DNA of 64,000 nt from 20CM-2-55-15 sp964633285 (GTDB lineage Bacteria; Acidobacteriota; Terriglobia; 20CM-2-55-15): NCBI GenBank assembly GCA_964633285.1, contig CAZWGA010000006.1, positions 62,001 through 126,000 on the forward strand. The letters run 5' to 3'. Below, one piece after another: positions 8,288 to 17,800 of this stretch. Positions within the stretch are counted from its first letter, which is position 1; each line of letters opens with the position of its first letter. A program made the translations under genes and the position numbers. The notes under the pieces were generated by a model. It saw nothing but the letters and a program-made list of their open reading frames with translations, was not told where the DNA came from and ran no database searches.

Positions 8288-8908
8288 ATGGAATCAAGCG
8301 TAGCTGAACAACAACGGATACTTGCTTCGGACTGGGGCGGTGGAAAATCCCCATTCGGCACGAGCTGGAGCAAGTTCATGATGTGGATTTTCATCATCTC
8401 CGACGCGCTGACGTTCGCCGGATTCCTGATCGCGTACGGCTTTATGCGCAGCCTCAGTCCGGAATGGCCGAAACAAACCGAAGTGTTCAACATGGTCCTG
8501 ATCACGTTCATGACCTTCGTTCTGATTTCATCGAGCGCTGTTATGGCCATGGCTGTGGGTGCCGCCCGCGCTGCCAAGCCCAAGCTGGCCTTCCGCTTCC
8601 TCGTGCTGACCATTCTCGGTGGTTTTATATTTCTGGGTTGCCAGGCTCTCGAATGGAGTCACCTGATCGGAGAGGGTGCTACTTTGACGCACAATCCATG
8701 GGGCGTGGCGCAGTTCGCAGCGAGCTTTTTTGTGATTACGGGATTTCACGGGTTTCACGTTTTCAGCGGCGTTACAATCCTGGCGATTGTCGCCATTCGC
8801 GCCGCAATGGGTAAATACTCTGCGGATGGCATCGAGAATGCCGGTCTCTACTGGCACTTTGTAGATGTGGTCTGGGTGTTTGTGTTTGCGTTTTTCTATC
8901 TCTTATAG
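8288..8908 (+). CDS. cytochrome c oxidase subunit III, second copy
   Basis: A 206-aa subunit III family protein with five likely helices. Start chosen at ATG 8288 (MESSVAEQQ), which has CTGGAG upstream; the frame is open further back into coxC but without support. Signatures are MMWIFIISDALTFAGFL, the Glu in ALEWSHLI, GFHGFHVFSGV and the terminal YWHFVDVVWVFVFAF. It is 17 bases after the first subunit III and diverges clearly from it, so this is not a recent duplication. Confidence 0.92.
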   Translation: MESSVAEQQRILASDWGGGKSPFGTSWSKFMMWIFIISDALTFAGFLIAYGFMRSLSPEWPKQTEVFNMVLITFMTFVLISSSAVMAMAVGAARAAKPKLAFRFLVLTILGGFIFLGCQALEWSHLIGEGATLTHNPWGVAQFAASFFVITGFHGFHVFSGVTILAIVAIRAAMGKYSADGIENAGLYWHFVDVVWVFVFAFFYLL

Positions 8909-8920
8909 ACGGAGACTCCA

Positions 8921-9232
8921 TTGACTGAACAACACGAAAACTCCATTCACTACAAAACCTATCTTTGGACCTGGTTTTGGTTGCTCGTTCTCTCTCTTCT
9001 CGCGCTGGGCATTGGTTACGCTCCACTCAACGAGAAGTTGAAAGCGCTTTTGCTTGTGGGGACGACCCTATTCAAGATTCTGGTGATCGCTGCCATCTTC
9101 ATGCATTTGCGTTATGAGCGCCTCAACCTGATCCTGTTGACATTCGCTCCGCTGGTGCTTGCGGTCATTCTGTTTTCGTTCACTTTTCCGGAAACGCTGG
9201 GCAACGCCACTCACGTTCTTCACGTTCGCTGA
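8921..9232 (+). CDS. cytochrome c oxidase subunit IV (prokaryotic type)
   Basis: A 103-aa protein with three membrane helices that matches the small prokaryotic subunit IV type: IHYKTYLWTWFWLLVLSLL, a middle helix around ALLLVGTTLFKILVIAAIFMH and the LILLTFAPLVLAVILF helix. The start codon is TTG at 8921, with CGGAGA upstream, 12 bases after the second subunit III. It probably stabilises the CuB centre or subunit packing, as proposed for the family. The operon order II-I-III-III-IV supports the call. Confidence 0.88.
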   Translation: MTEQHENSIHYKTYLWTWFWLLVLSLLALGIGYAPLNEKLKALLLVGTTLFKILVIAAIFMHLRYERLNLILLTFAPLVLAVILFSFTFPETLGNATHVLHVR

Positions 9233-9233
9233 T

Positions 9234-9557
9234 ATGCGAAAACTATTTCAGGCGTGTTCGATTCTTGCGCTGTGCGCCGCTCTTGATACCTCATTGTGGG
9301 CGCAAGGCTGCTCCATGTGCCGCACGGCGCTGGAATCTTCCGCTGAAGGCAGAGTCATAGCGAGCAGCTTCGCGAACGGCATTTTGATGATGCTGATCCT
9401 TCCTTACCTCCTGTTTGGCACCTTTGGGTTCTTCATCTACCGCGCCTATCGAAAAAAATCCAAAGGGCAAGCTGCGGGATCGCTCCCGGTTAAAAGATCG
9501 GAGCGTCCCGATTTCCATTTTCCACTGTTGGATGGCAAGCAAACGGATTTGCGATAA
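9234..9557 (+). CDS. small membrane protein with CSMC motif, end of oxidase operon
   Basis: The 107-aa product has an apparent signal peptide (MRKLFQACSILALCAALDTS, cleavage near WAQ), an exposed GCSMCRTALESS segment, one membrane helix (ILMMLILPYLLFGTFGFFIY) and a basic cytoplasmic tail. Start at ATG 9234, one base after the subunit IV stop; the frame extends upstream over subunit IV but without reason. I cannot assign a named family. The two cysteines two residues apart facing the periplasm suggest copper handling or thiol exchange for CuA assembly; that is an inference from the motif and the operon position. Confidence 0.7.
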   Translation: MRKLFQACSILALCAALDTSLWAQGCSMCRTALESSAEGRVIASSFANGILMMLILPYLLFGTFGFFIYRAYRKKSKGQAAGSLPVKRSERPDFHFPLLDGKQTDLR

Positions 9558-9601
9558 GTTCTAATTGGAAATCCGAAAAGACTCTTTTCCACCCGGGCCC
9601 A

Positions 9602-9607
9602 TATAAT
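9602..9607 (+). promoter_or_regulatory. consensus -10 box directly before the metal ATPase start
   Basis: A perfect TATAAT ends six bases before the ATG at 9614. Transcription would begin on or next to the start codon, giving a leaderless mRNA, and no Shine-Dalgarno sequence is present. No good -35 is visible at the expected distance. Confidence 0.4.
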
Positions 9608-9613
9608 GGCCGA

Positions 9614-11890
9614 ATGGATGAGCTTGTACAGCTCGGTTCGTTCGGATCGAAACCCGCCGCGCCGGTCTTTGAGATCGATCCTGTTTGCCACATGAAGGTC
9701 ATGCCGGAGACTGCGGCCGGAAAGTATGAATATCGCGGGAAGACTTACTACTTCTGCAACCCGCGATGCCTGGATCGATTTCGCAGCGCCCCCGAGCAGT
9801 TTCTCAATCCTCGCAAAGAAACAAAGACACCAGCACCGGCGAAACCCGTGGGTGTCTACGTGTGTCCGATGGATCCGGAAGTTCGGCAAGCGGATCCTGG
9901 AATATGTCCAAAGTGCGGCATGGCACTCGAGCCGGAAATGGCCGGCATGGAGGATGCAGAGAATCCTGAACTGAGAGACATGACGAGGAGGTTCTGGATC
10001 GCTGCCGCAATGAGCGCGCCGGTTTTCATTCTCGGCATGATGGAAACGCTGCCGTCTGCGCAATTCATTCTCGCTACTCCCGTTGTCGTCTGGGCGGGCT
10101 GGCCCTTGTTGCAACGAGCTGCGGCATCGATTGTAAATCGCAGCCCCAACATGTTCACGTTGATCGGAATCGGCACCAGTACGGCTTACATCTACAGTGT
10201 CGCCGCTCTGTTTGCGTCGATGGATCTGCCGGTTTATTTCGAAGCCGCAGCGGTGATCACGACGCTCGTGCTGCTTGGACAGGTGCTGGAACTACGAGCG
10301 CGCAGCAGGACCGGCGCTGCAATCAAGGCTTTGCTTGGACTCTCGCCGAAGACGGCGCGCCGGGTTTCCTCGGATCTCACGGAAAGCGACATACCCCTCG
10401 AGAATGTTCATGCGGGCGACAAGCTTCGGGTCCGTCCCGGAGAGAAGGTGCCGGCAGATGGAACTGTTCTTGAGGGCGGGAGCTTCGTTGATGAATCGAT
10501 GATCTCGGGTGAACCGATTCCGGTGGAAGTCAAGGCCGGGAGCCGCGTCACCGGTGGAACGATCAACGGCTCCGGAAGTTTTGTGATGCGCGCCGACCGT
10601 ATCGGAAGCGAATCGTTGCTGTCGCAAATCGTGGCAATGGTCAGTCAGGCGCAACGCAGCCGCGCGCCGATTCAGCGATTGGCGGATGTTGTATCGGGCT
10701 ACTTTGTCCCAGGGGTTGTCATTGCAGCGGCGCTCACGTTTGGAGTCTGGATGATCATCGGCCCGGAGCCGAGATTTGGGCATGCGCTCCTGAATGCCGT
10801 AGCCGTTCTCATCATTGCGTGCCCGTGTGCTCTGGGTCTCGCGACGCCGATGTCGATCATGGTGGGGGTCGGCCGGGGAGCAACATCGGGCGTTTTGATC
10901 AGGAACGCGGAAGCACTTGAAGTCCTCGAGAAGGTGGATACGTTCGTTGTCGATAAAACGGGCACACTCACAAAAGGAAGACCCGAACTGGTTCGCGTGA
11001 TTGCCCTGACAGGCTGGAACGAAGAAGAGATTGTGCGCATTGCCGCGAGCATCGAGCGATCCAGCGAACATCCTCTCGCAAGCGCGATCGTGAGCGGAGC
11101 TGCTGAAAGGAAGCTCTCCCTTGCACCAGTCCGCGAATTTCAGTCGATCGCCGGGAAGGGGGTGGCCGGCCGGGTCGATGAACGTCAAGTCGCTCTGGGA
11201 AACGTGAGTCTTCTGCAAACGCTGTCCATTGAACCTGGCCCGTTGAACGATGAAGCGGAGCGCCTGAGGAACGATGGACAAACTGTGATGTTCGTATCCG
11301 TGGAAGGGACCGTCGTGGGCCTTATAGGCGTGACCGATCCGATCAAGGAATCCACGATCGATACTCTTCAGATACTCCGCCGGAATGGGATTCGCGTCGT
11401 GATGCTGACGGGAGACAACTGGACTACAGCCAGGGTCGTGGCCGGCAAACTTGGAATCGATGAAGTCCGGGCCGAAGTTCTCCCTCAGGACAAGGCCAAT
11501 ATCGTAAAACAGCTTCAGCAGGAAGGACGCATTGTCGCGATGGCAGGTGATGGAGTCAATGATGCACCCGCGCTCGCGCAGGCGAACATCGGCATTGCCA
11601 TGGGGACTGGAACGGATGTCGCCGTTCAGGCCGCCGGGGTTACGCTGGTGAAGGGTGACCTGCGAGCTGTTTTGCGAGCCCGCGTTCTCAGCCAGGCGAC
11701 GATGAAGAACATTCGCCAGAATCTGTTTCTGGCATTTGTGTACAACATGCTGGGCATACCCATCGCAGCAGGAGTTCTGTATCCTTTCTCAGGTTTGTTG
11801 CTCAGCCCGATGATAGCGAGCGCCGCCATGACTTTCAGTTCCGTTTCAGTCATCACGAATGCATTGAGGCTGCGTCATATTCGATTGTAG
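9614..11890 (+). CDS. CPC-type heavy-metal P1B ATPase with N-terminal YHS domain
   Basis: A 758-aa P-type ATPase, most likely for copper. Residues about 20-60 form a YHS domain (DPVCHMKV ... YYFCNPRCLDRF) and 79-104 a heavy-metal-binding domain (YVCPMDPEVRQADPGICPKC), replacing the usual HMA ferredoxin-like domains. Eight membrane segments follow. The ion-site motif CPCALG is near residue 400, the phosphorylated Asp in DKTGTLTKG near 447, SSEHPLASAI carries the HP signature, and GDGVNDAPAL the hinge. A CPC motif plus position behind the oxidase operon suggests Cu(I) export to the periplasm for CuA/CuB loading or detoxification. It starts 56 bases after the CSMC gene, probably from its own promoter. 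Confidence 0.93.
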   Translation: MDELVQLGSFGSKPAAPVFEIDPVCHMKVMPETAAGKYEYRGKTYYFCNPRCLDRFRSAPEQFLNPRKETKTPAPAKPVGVYVCPMDPEVRQADPGICPKCGMALEPEMAGMEDAENPELRDMTRRFWIAAAMSAPVFILGMMETLPSAQFILATPVVVWAGWPLLQRAAASIVNRSPNMFTLIGIGTSTAYIYSVAALFASMDLPVYFEAAAVITTLVLLGQVLELRARSRTGAAIKALLGLSPKTARRVSSDLTESDIPLENVHAGDKLRVRPGEKVPADGTVLEGGSFVDESMISGEPIPVEVKAGSRVTGGTINGSGSFVMRADRIGSESLLSQIVAMVSQAQRSRAPIQRLADVVSGYFVPGVVIAAALTFGVWMIIGPEPRFGHALLNAVAVLIIACPCALGLATPMSIMVGVGRGATSGVLIRNAEALEVLEKVDTFVVDKTGTLTKGRPELVRVIALTGWNEEEIVRIAASIERSSEHPLASAIVSGAAERKLSLAPVREFQSIAGKGVAGRVDERQVALGNVSLLQTLSIEPGPLNDEAERLRNDGQTVMFVSVEGTVVGLIGVTDPIKESTIDTLQILRRNGIRVVMLTGDNWTTARVVAGKLGIDEVRAEVLPQDKANIVKQLQQEGRIVAMAGDGVNDAPALAQANIGIAMGTGTDVAVQAAGVTLVKGDLRAVLRARVLSQATMKNIRQNLFLAFVYNMLGIPIAAGVLYPFSGLLLSPMIASAAMTFSSVSVITNALRLRHIRL

Positions 11891-11926
11891 AATTTGCGGA
11901 CGAATTTCAATTCTTCAAGGAGCGTT

Positions 11927-12433
11927 ATGAAAAAATCGGTTCTTGTATTCATATTGATCATCGCGGCATTCGCGGGCGCCGGACTGGCGCAGGCGCCGGA
12001 AGGACGTGGACAGGGCCGGGGCGGCGGCCGCGGTGGAAGGGGCGCTCCGCCGTTGACGGGGCCGGTCGCCGACATGGTCAACATGATTATTACAGCGATC
12101 AATAACCAGGACGCGGCATATCTGCAGAAGGTCGTCGCGGCGGATGCGATATGGGCGGATGAAGATGGTCATATGCTGCCGGCGGCGATCTGGGTGGGCC
12201 GGCTCATGCAGTCGAAACCGGCCAAGAAACTCACAATTACCAGTCTTACAGGACAAGCCTGGGACACCGGCGCCTGGGCCGGATTCAATTACGTCCTCGA
12301 TGAAACAACTGCAGCCGGCGCTGCCAATCAAATGAAGGGCACCAACACTATGGTGTTCAAGAAGGTGGGCAATGATTGGCAGGTCGCTCTCGTTCATGCG
12401 GCCGTCAACGGACCGGCTATCGCCGCGCATTGA
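11927..12433 (+). CDS. secreted SnoaL/DUF4440-like protein
   Basis: A 168-aa exported protein. The signal peptide MKKSVLVFILIIAAFAGAG ends near AQA, followed by a Gly/Arg-rich linker (residues 26-40). The remainder resembles the NTF2-like SnoaL/DUF4440 fold: MVNMIITAINNQDAAYLQKV opens the first helix pair, and NTMVFKKVGNDWQVALVHA gives the terminal strands. Start at ATG 11927, preceded by AAGGAG. Function unknown; members of this superfamily bind small ligands. Conserved catalytic residues cannot be assigned. It is followed by a cytochrome c gene. Confidence 0.7.
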   Translation: MKKSVLVFILIIAAFAGAGLAQAPEGRGQGRGGGRGGRGAPPLTGPVADMVNMIITAINNQDAAYLQKVVAADAIWADEDGHMLPAAIWVGRLMQSKPAKKLTITSLTGQAWDTGAWAGFNYVLDETTAAGAANQMKGTNTMVFKKVGNDWQVALVHAAVNGPAIAAH

Positions 12434-12443
12434 TGAAACACAC

Positions 12444-13025
12444 TTGACGAAGACGGGAGTAGCTGTAACCGGCGGAGCGGTCGTTCTCGCGGGCGTAGTA
12501 CTCGCCGGTGGACTGATTGTCCGCCGTGGATTCAGCGCTCGCGACGAACCCAGCCGCGTTGAAGCTTTTGTCGCGCGGCGTGTGCGGCGCCTGGCCGTTC
12601 CCACGGCGGCAGCGGAAGCGCAGAATCCCTTTTCAGCAACTCCCGAAGTCCTGGCGGAAGCGATGGCTCATTTTGCCGATCACTGCGCGTTCTGTCATGC
12701 AAACGACGGAGGCGGCCAGACGGCGATCGGGCAGGGACTTTATCCCAAACCTCCCGATATGCGGCAGGGCGACACCCAGAATCTGACGGATGGCGAGATT
12801 TTCTACATCATTCATAATGGAGTGCGTCTAACTGGAATGCCGGCATTCGGCAAACCCGGTGATGACGATCCGGATAGCTGGAAGCTCGTGGTTTTCATTC
12901 GACATCTGCCGAAGATGATTCCGGCCGAAGTGGAGCAGATGAAAGCAATGAACCCGAAAACTCCTCAGGAGTTCAAAGAAGAAGAAGAAGAACGAAAGTT
13001 TCTCAGTGGTGAAGATCCACATTAA
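12444..13025 (+). CDS. membrane-anchored c-type cytochrome
   Basis: A single-heme cytochrome c of about 193 aa. An N-terminal hydrophobic helix (AVTGGAVVLAGVVLAGG) anchors or exports it; the heme site is HCAFCHANDGGG and the likely Met ligand is in GMPAFG. The C-terminus is charged (EEEEERKF). The start is uncertain: TTG at 12444 begins just before the hydrophobic segment, but lacks a good ribosome site; the frame is also open from an ATG at 12372 inside the preceding gene. It could be an electron donor to the nearby oxidase or a partner of periplasmic dehydrogenases. Confidence 0.8.
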   Translation: MTKTGVAVTGGAVVLAGVVLAGGLIVRRGFSARDEPSRVEAFVARRVRRLAVPTAAAEAQNPFSATPEVLAEAMAHFADHCAFCHANDGGGQTAIGQGLYPKPPDMRQGDTQNLTDGEIFYIIHNGVRLTGMPAFGKPGDDDPDSWKLVVFIRHLPKMIPAEVEQMKAMNPKTPQEFKEEEEERKFLSGEDPH

Positions 13026-13037
13026 GGAGCAAAAACA

Positions 13038-13391
13038 ATGTTTCGAACAATGATGGCCGCGCTGGTTGTGATCGGCCTTGTTGCCCTGGGCGCACTCGCG
13101 CACGAAGGCATGACTCACGTCATGGGCACGGTCAGTGCTATCGATGGACAGCATGTCACCGTAAAAACAACCGACGGCAAATCCGTGGTAGTGATGGTGG
13201 CCAAAGAAACGAAGTATTCACGTGATAAAGGCGTTGCAGCCGCAGCAGACCTGAAGCCCGGCGTCCGCGTGATGTTTGAAGCGGAAATGGACAAGAAGAT
13301 GAACATGCTCGTCGCCAAAGAAGCCAAGCTGGGAGTAGCGGAAGCGTCATCCGATAAGGCCGCAGCCGCTAAAAAGCCGGCTCAAAAATAA
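13038..13391 (+). CDS. small secreted DUF5666-like protein
   Basis: A 117-aa exported protein with signal peptide MFRTMMAALVVIGLVALGALA and a mature part beginning HEGMTHVMGTVSAIDG. GTVSAIDGQHVTVKTTDGKS looks like the small beta-barrel repeat of DUF5666-type proteins. The tail is Ala/Lys-rich (SSDKAAAAKKPAQK). His/Met residues at the mature N-terminus (HEGMTH) and DKKMNM could bind copper, which would fit the neighbourhood, but that is inference. GGAG precedes the ATG. The last 23 bases overlap the aspartate kinase gene on the other strand. Confidence 0.7.
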   Translation: MFRTMMAALVVIGLVALGALAHEGMTHVMGTVSAIDGQHVTVKTTDGKSVVVMVAKETKYSRDKGVAAAADLKPGVRVMFEAEMDKKMNMLVAKEAKLGVAEASSDKAAAAKKPAQK

Positions 13392-14697
13392 GCGGATCCA
13401 TTTCGCTGAAGAAATCGGCGTGCAGCCGTTGAATCGTGGCATTCGCGTCTTTCTCATCCACGATAAAACTGAAGTTGATGTTGGATGCGCCGTGCGAAAC
13501 CATCAGGATATTGATATCCGGAAGACTGCCGAATGCGCGGCGCGCCACGCCCGGAGTGTATTTGAGGTTGTTTCCCACGAGACAAATCAGCGCTGCTTTT
13601 GAAGTAACCTGAACATCTCCCAGTTGGCGCAGTTCTTCCAGTACGGCTTCAAGAGAGCCCGCATTGTCGAGCGTGAGTGAGACGGAAACCTCCGACGTCG
13701 CAACCATGTCGACGGAGGTCTGGTGCCGGTCGAAGATCTCGAACAGCGCCCGCAGAAACCCATGAGCCATTAACATGCGCGAGGATGAGACCGTCACGAC
13801 GGTGATGCCCCTCTTGCATGCAATCGACTTGATCAGATTCGAGCATCGCCGCGCTTCCTTGGTAATCCGCGTTCCCGTACCTGCCGGTTTTTTCGAATTC
13901 AGAATGTAAACCGGAATATTTTTTTCAACAGCAGGCAGGACGGTCATGGGGTGGAGGACCTTCGCGCCAAAGTAAGCGAGCTCGGACGCCTCGTCGAATG
14001 AAATTTCTTTTACTTTAAAGGCGCCCGGCACAATGCGGGGATCTGCCGTCATCATTCCATCGACGTCCGTCCAGATCTGGATTTCATCCGCGTTCAGCGC
14101 CGCACCGGCAATCGCCGCAGAATAATCGGAGCCGCCGCGTCCCAGGGTCGTTGTGATGCCGGACGCCGTCGAACCAATGTAGCCGCCCATCACCACCGCT
14201 CGTCCTGCATTCAAATAGGGCCGCGCTGAATCTTCGAGGCGGGCCGCGGTCGATTCCATAATCGGCGAGGCTTTTCCGAAACGATCGTCCGTAATCACGC
14301 ACTGACGCGCATCGATATGAGCAGCATCTAAACGCTGCGCGAAGATAAGCGACGACATCGTTTCACCGAACGCGGCGATCAGATCCTGGGTTCGCGCGGA
14401 AAATTCGCCGATCGAACTCAGCGCTTTCAACAGTTCGCGTAGTCTCACGAAATGCTCGGCCGTTGAAGGAAGGAGTTCGACATGCCGCTGCTCGAGGCGG
14501 CGCGAAATGTCCAGGGCCTTATCGGTTTCTCCTCGAGCGGCGTAGCTGCCGGCTTCGAGAAGACCGTTGGTTGCTCCCGACAAAGCGGAAACCACGACGA
14601 GGGGTTGTTGGGAGAGCCTCTCCTTGACGATCCGGCAGGACCGGTCGATCGCGGAAGCATCCTCAACAGAGGTGCCGCCGAACTTCATCACAATCAT
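13369..14697 (-). CDS. lysC: aspartate kinase
   Basis: Phosphorylates L-aspartate at the head of lysine, threonine and methionine synthesis. The 442-aa monofunctional enzyme starts MIVMKFGGTSVEDA (ATG 14697, with the KFGGTS nucleotide motif at once) and has the catalytic block GRGGSDYSAAI, the DVDGMMTADPRIV substrate loop, then two C-terminal ACT domains (about 300-370 and 380-440; ITVVTVSSSRMLMAHGFL and ALICLVGNN) for feedback control. A start at 14745 would add 16 residues before the universal KFGG beginning and is rejected. It converges with the DUF5666-like gene. No other gene of the pathway is adjacent. Confidence 0.94.
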   Translation of the reverse strand: MIVMKFGGTSVEDASAIDRSCRIVKERLSQQPLVVVSALSGATNGLLEAGSYAARGETDKALDISRRLEQRHVELLPSTAEHFVRLRELLKALSSIGEFSARTQDLIAAFGETMSSLIFAQRLDAAHIDARQCVITDDRFGKASPIMESTAARLEDSARPYLNAGRAVVMGGYIGSTASGITTTLGRGGSDYSAAIAGAALNADEIQIWTDVDGMMTADPRIVPGAFKVKEISFDEASELAYFGAKVLHPMTVLPAVEKNIPVYILNSKKPAGTGTRITKEARRCSNLIKSIACKRGITVVTVSSSRMLMAHGFLRALFEIFDRHQTSVDMVATSEVSVSLTLDNAGSLEAVLEELRQLGDVQVTSKAALICLVGNNLKYTPGVARRAFGSLPDINILMVSHGASNINFSFIVDEKDANATIQRLHADFFSEMDPLIFEPAF

Positions 14698-14718
14698 TGC
14701 CGGAGAATAGCACACTGG

Positions 14719-14828
14719 AAATTCTGCGGCGGGGAACCAACGCATTTGAGAGTGGAGAGCCCAATATTTAAGATCTCAGATTCTGGGATCTCCCCTATTA
14801 GGTGATTTGGTTCCCTGCCGCAGAATTT
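14719..14828. repeat. compound palindrome with AATTC heads, copy near 14.7 kb
   Basis: Outer 22-base arms at 14719-14740 and 14807-14828 are complementary except for one position. The arms contain AATTCTGCGGC and GGGAACCAA. Inside, the left part (CATTTGAGAGTGGAGA ... CCCAATATTT) matches the inner module of the 62.2 kb palindrome, while the right part (CCCTATTAGGTGATTT) matches the 39.1 kb palindrome. It fills the gap between the lysC start and the TonB receptor stop and overlaps that stop codon by one base. Confidence 0.88.
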
Positions 14829-17800
14829 TAGAACTGAATTCGGACTGCCGTCTGAAGAACGCGGCCATCGCGTGATGCGCTGACCGTTCCGAATCCGTTG
14901 GGATTAACCAGATTCCCGCTCGCATCGAAGGGCAAATTGGTCGGGACCGGATTCGACAGACTCGCGAAATTGAGAGTGCTGTTGATCGCGCTGAACTGCG
15001 GATGATTGAATGCATTGAACGCGTCCACTCGCAACTGCATGTGCACTCTTTCCAGAATGGAGAAACTCTTCTGCAGCGAGATATCCCAGTTGTTGATTCC
15101 GGGATTCCTCACATACCGAATGCCCGATTCCAATCCGAGGCTACCCTGCTTTGGTGCGGCGAATGCCGCAGGGTTAAGCTTGTGATACGGATCGCCATTG
15201 CCGCTCGTGGGATCACCAATCAACGCAATCCGCGCAGGTTCGGTGAAAGAACCGGTTAACTGAGCATTCCCCGCGCCGCTGATCGAGAAGCCCGGCGTGA
15301 TGGGATCACCGCTCACAAATCGGGTTCCACCGGAAATCTGCCATCCATCGGCAATTGCATGGAGCCGCTCAGAAAACTTGAAAACGCTGGGCAGCGTGTA
15401 GACATAGTTGAACGCAAAGTTGTGAAGGCGGTCGAAGGATGTCAGACCGTAATTCGCCAGTCTGTTGTTTTGATCGATTCGCGCAGAATCCGTATCCGAA
15501 CTCGCGGTACCGAGTGCCTTGCTCCACGTGTATGCCACACCGAAAAAGATCGATGATGTCACGCGGCGTTGCAAGGTAACCTGCAGCGAGTTGTAGTTGG
15601 ATGTGGCCTGTCCTTCGTACAGATTGATCGTTCCGAATCCTCGATACGGCCGCAGAAAATCCTGTGGAAGTGAGTTCGAGCCGAGGACGGAATTCGGTGA
15701 CAACGTCGAGTCCTGGTTTTGCGGCAGGTACGCGGCGCCGTACGGAACAGGATTCAGGTTTCTGTTGTTTTGCAGGTGGCGGGACTGCGAACCGACGTAG
15801 GCTGTATCCAAAACCATCTTGAAGGGAAGCTTGCTTTGGATTCCAAAGGTGTAGTTATAGACCGTTGGAATTTTTCCGTTGGGATCCAGGCCGTACAGCG
15901 TTGGCGGAGCCAGAAGCGCAGCCGCGGGGTTGATGTCTTTAACGAAACCGTAATTCAAAGTCGGCGATATGGATTCGGGCGGATTGCGCACGAGATCAAA
16001 AATACGATTACCCTGGTATCGATCATAGAAAATCCCTGCTCCTGTGCGAACGACGAGGGCCTGTTTTCCGGTAATGTCCCATGCGATTCCCACTCTGGGT
16101 CCGAGTACGGGTTTGGGATTCGCCATCAGATAGCGATCGTTTTTGCCGAGCAGAATGCCATTCGTGATACTGCCCGTGTTCGGCACGATTTTTCCAATGT
16201 GAGCTGCAGGTAGTGCGGTACCGGTTACGGAGTCAAAGGCGATGCGGGTTCCGCTGGCGTCTTTGGCAGGGAAGAAAAGGCGAGATGCCTGCGCGGAATC
16301 GAATAGAGATGCCTGAAACGCCGAAGCCTGAAGCGAAGCATCGTACTGAGGTTGATACCATGAAAGGCGGAGGCCGTAGTCGAACGTCAACCTGCTGTTG
16401 ACTTTCCACGTGTCCTGCACAAAGCCTTCGATGTTCCAGTAGCGGTATTGCCCGTTGATATAGGAATTCGCCTGATTGAACGTGTTGTATACGCCCACAG
16501 CCGCATTGGCGATTCCGTAGCCGGTATCGTAGGGGTTGCTTGCGCTATCACCAAAATCGTAATTGCCGTTGTTGTTGGCAAAGGACGTCTGATCTTTCCG
16601 GCTTCGCTGCATGAATAGTCCCGTCTTGATCAAGTGACGTCCCCAGATCTTGCTGAAGTTATCGGTAATATCAATGGTTGTGTTGTAGTTCACGAATGGC
16701 GCGTTGCCCGTGCCGAACCCCGGTGAATTGGCGATGCGAGTTCCTGCATAAGTGAAGTTGGGGACGTAATCCTTCTGAACGGCGTTGGGATAAAGGAGCG
16801 AAAGCGCCGCGCCGCTCTTTGTACGGGTCAGCGCATCCGTAGTTGCATCGATGTCGATCGAATTATTCGTGATACCGACGTTGAATTCGTTCGTCGTCGT
16901 CGGATTGATGGTAAATGAATTTCCGACGGCCCATCCATGTCCCGGATTCTTGTACTGGATCGGAGTGATTGGGACCGTGGCTCCCAGGACGAAACTGCCG
17001 TAATAGGATTCGTACGTATTGGAGTTGTACAGCCAGTGCCCGAAGAAGCGAGACCTGGAGCTCATGTTGTAATCCAGGCGGACGAGATCTTCGCGTCGGG
17101 GATAGGAATCCGAAATCTGCGATTGATAATTGAAGCCGATGTTGCCCGTTGCGTTGGGCAACGGCAACATTTTCAAAAGCGCCACACCGGGCTGATATAG
17201 CCGGTTTGCCGGAATTCGGCCCAGAACTCCGCCATCATTGAAACAACCGGCTGTGTTCGATGAACTACATGGCTGAGTCGACAGAGGGTCTTTGATGTAC
17301 GGGAATGCCCTGCCGCTGCTGTCCACGCTCTGTGAAAAATCACCGTTTCGTTCCAAAGCCGTCGGAACCGTGCGGCGCCGTACGGTTTGCGGACGAAGCT
17401 GGCGCTGATATTCCTGGCTGAAGAAGAAAAACAACTTGTCTTTCTTGATGGGTCCCCCGATGGTGTAGCCCGGATCGTTGAACCGTTGCAGCGCACGCGG
17501 CAAACCCTGACGATTGTTCAACCATGTATTGGCGTTCAGGCTGTCATGACGATGAAACCAGTAGCCGCTGCCATGAAATTCCGAAGTGCCGCTCTTGGTC
17601 ACAACGGTGATCTGAGTTCCCGCGGACCGTCCATATTCCGCCTGATAAATGCCTGTCAGAACTTTGAATTCCTGCACGGAATCAAGGCTCACGGTTACGT
17701 TCACGGAGCCGCCACTGCCCGTATCCACATTGCTGATTCCGTTGATCGTGTATTGATTCTGGTTTGCGCGCGCACCATTGGCTGAAATCCCGCCCAATCC

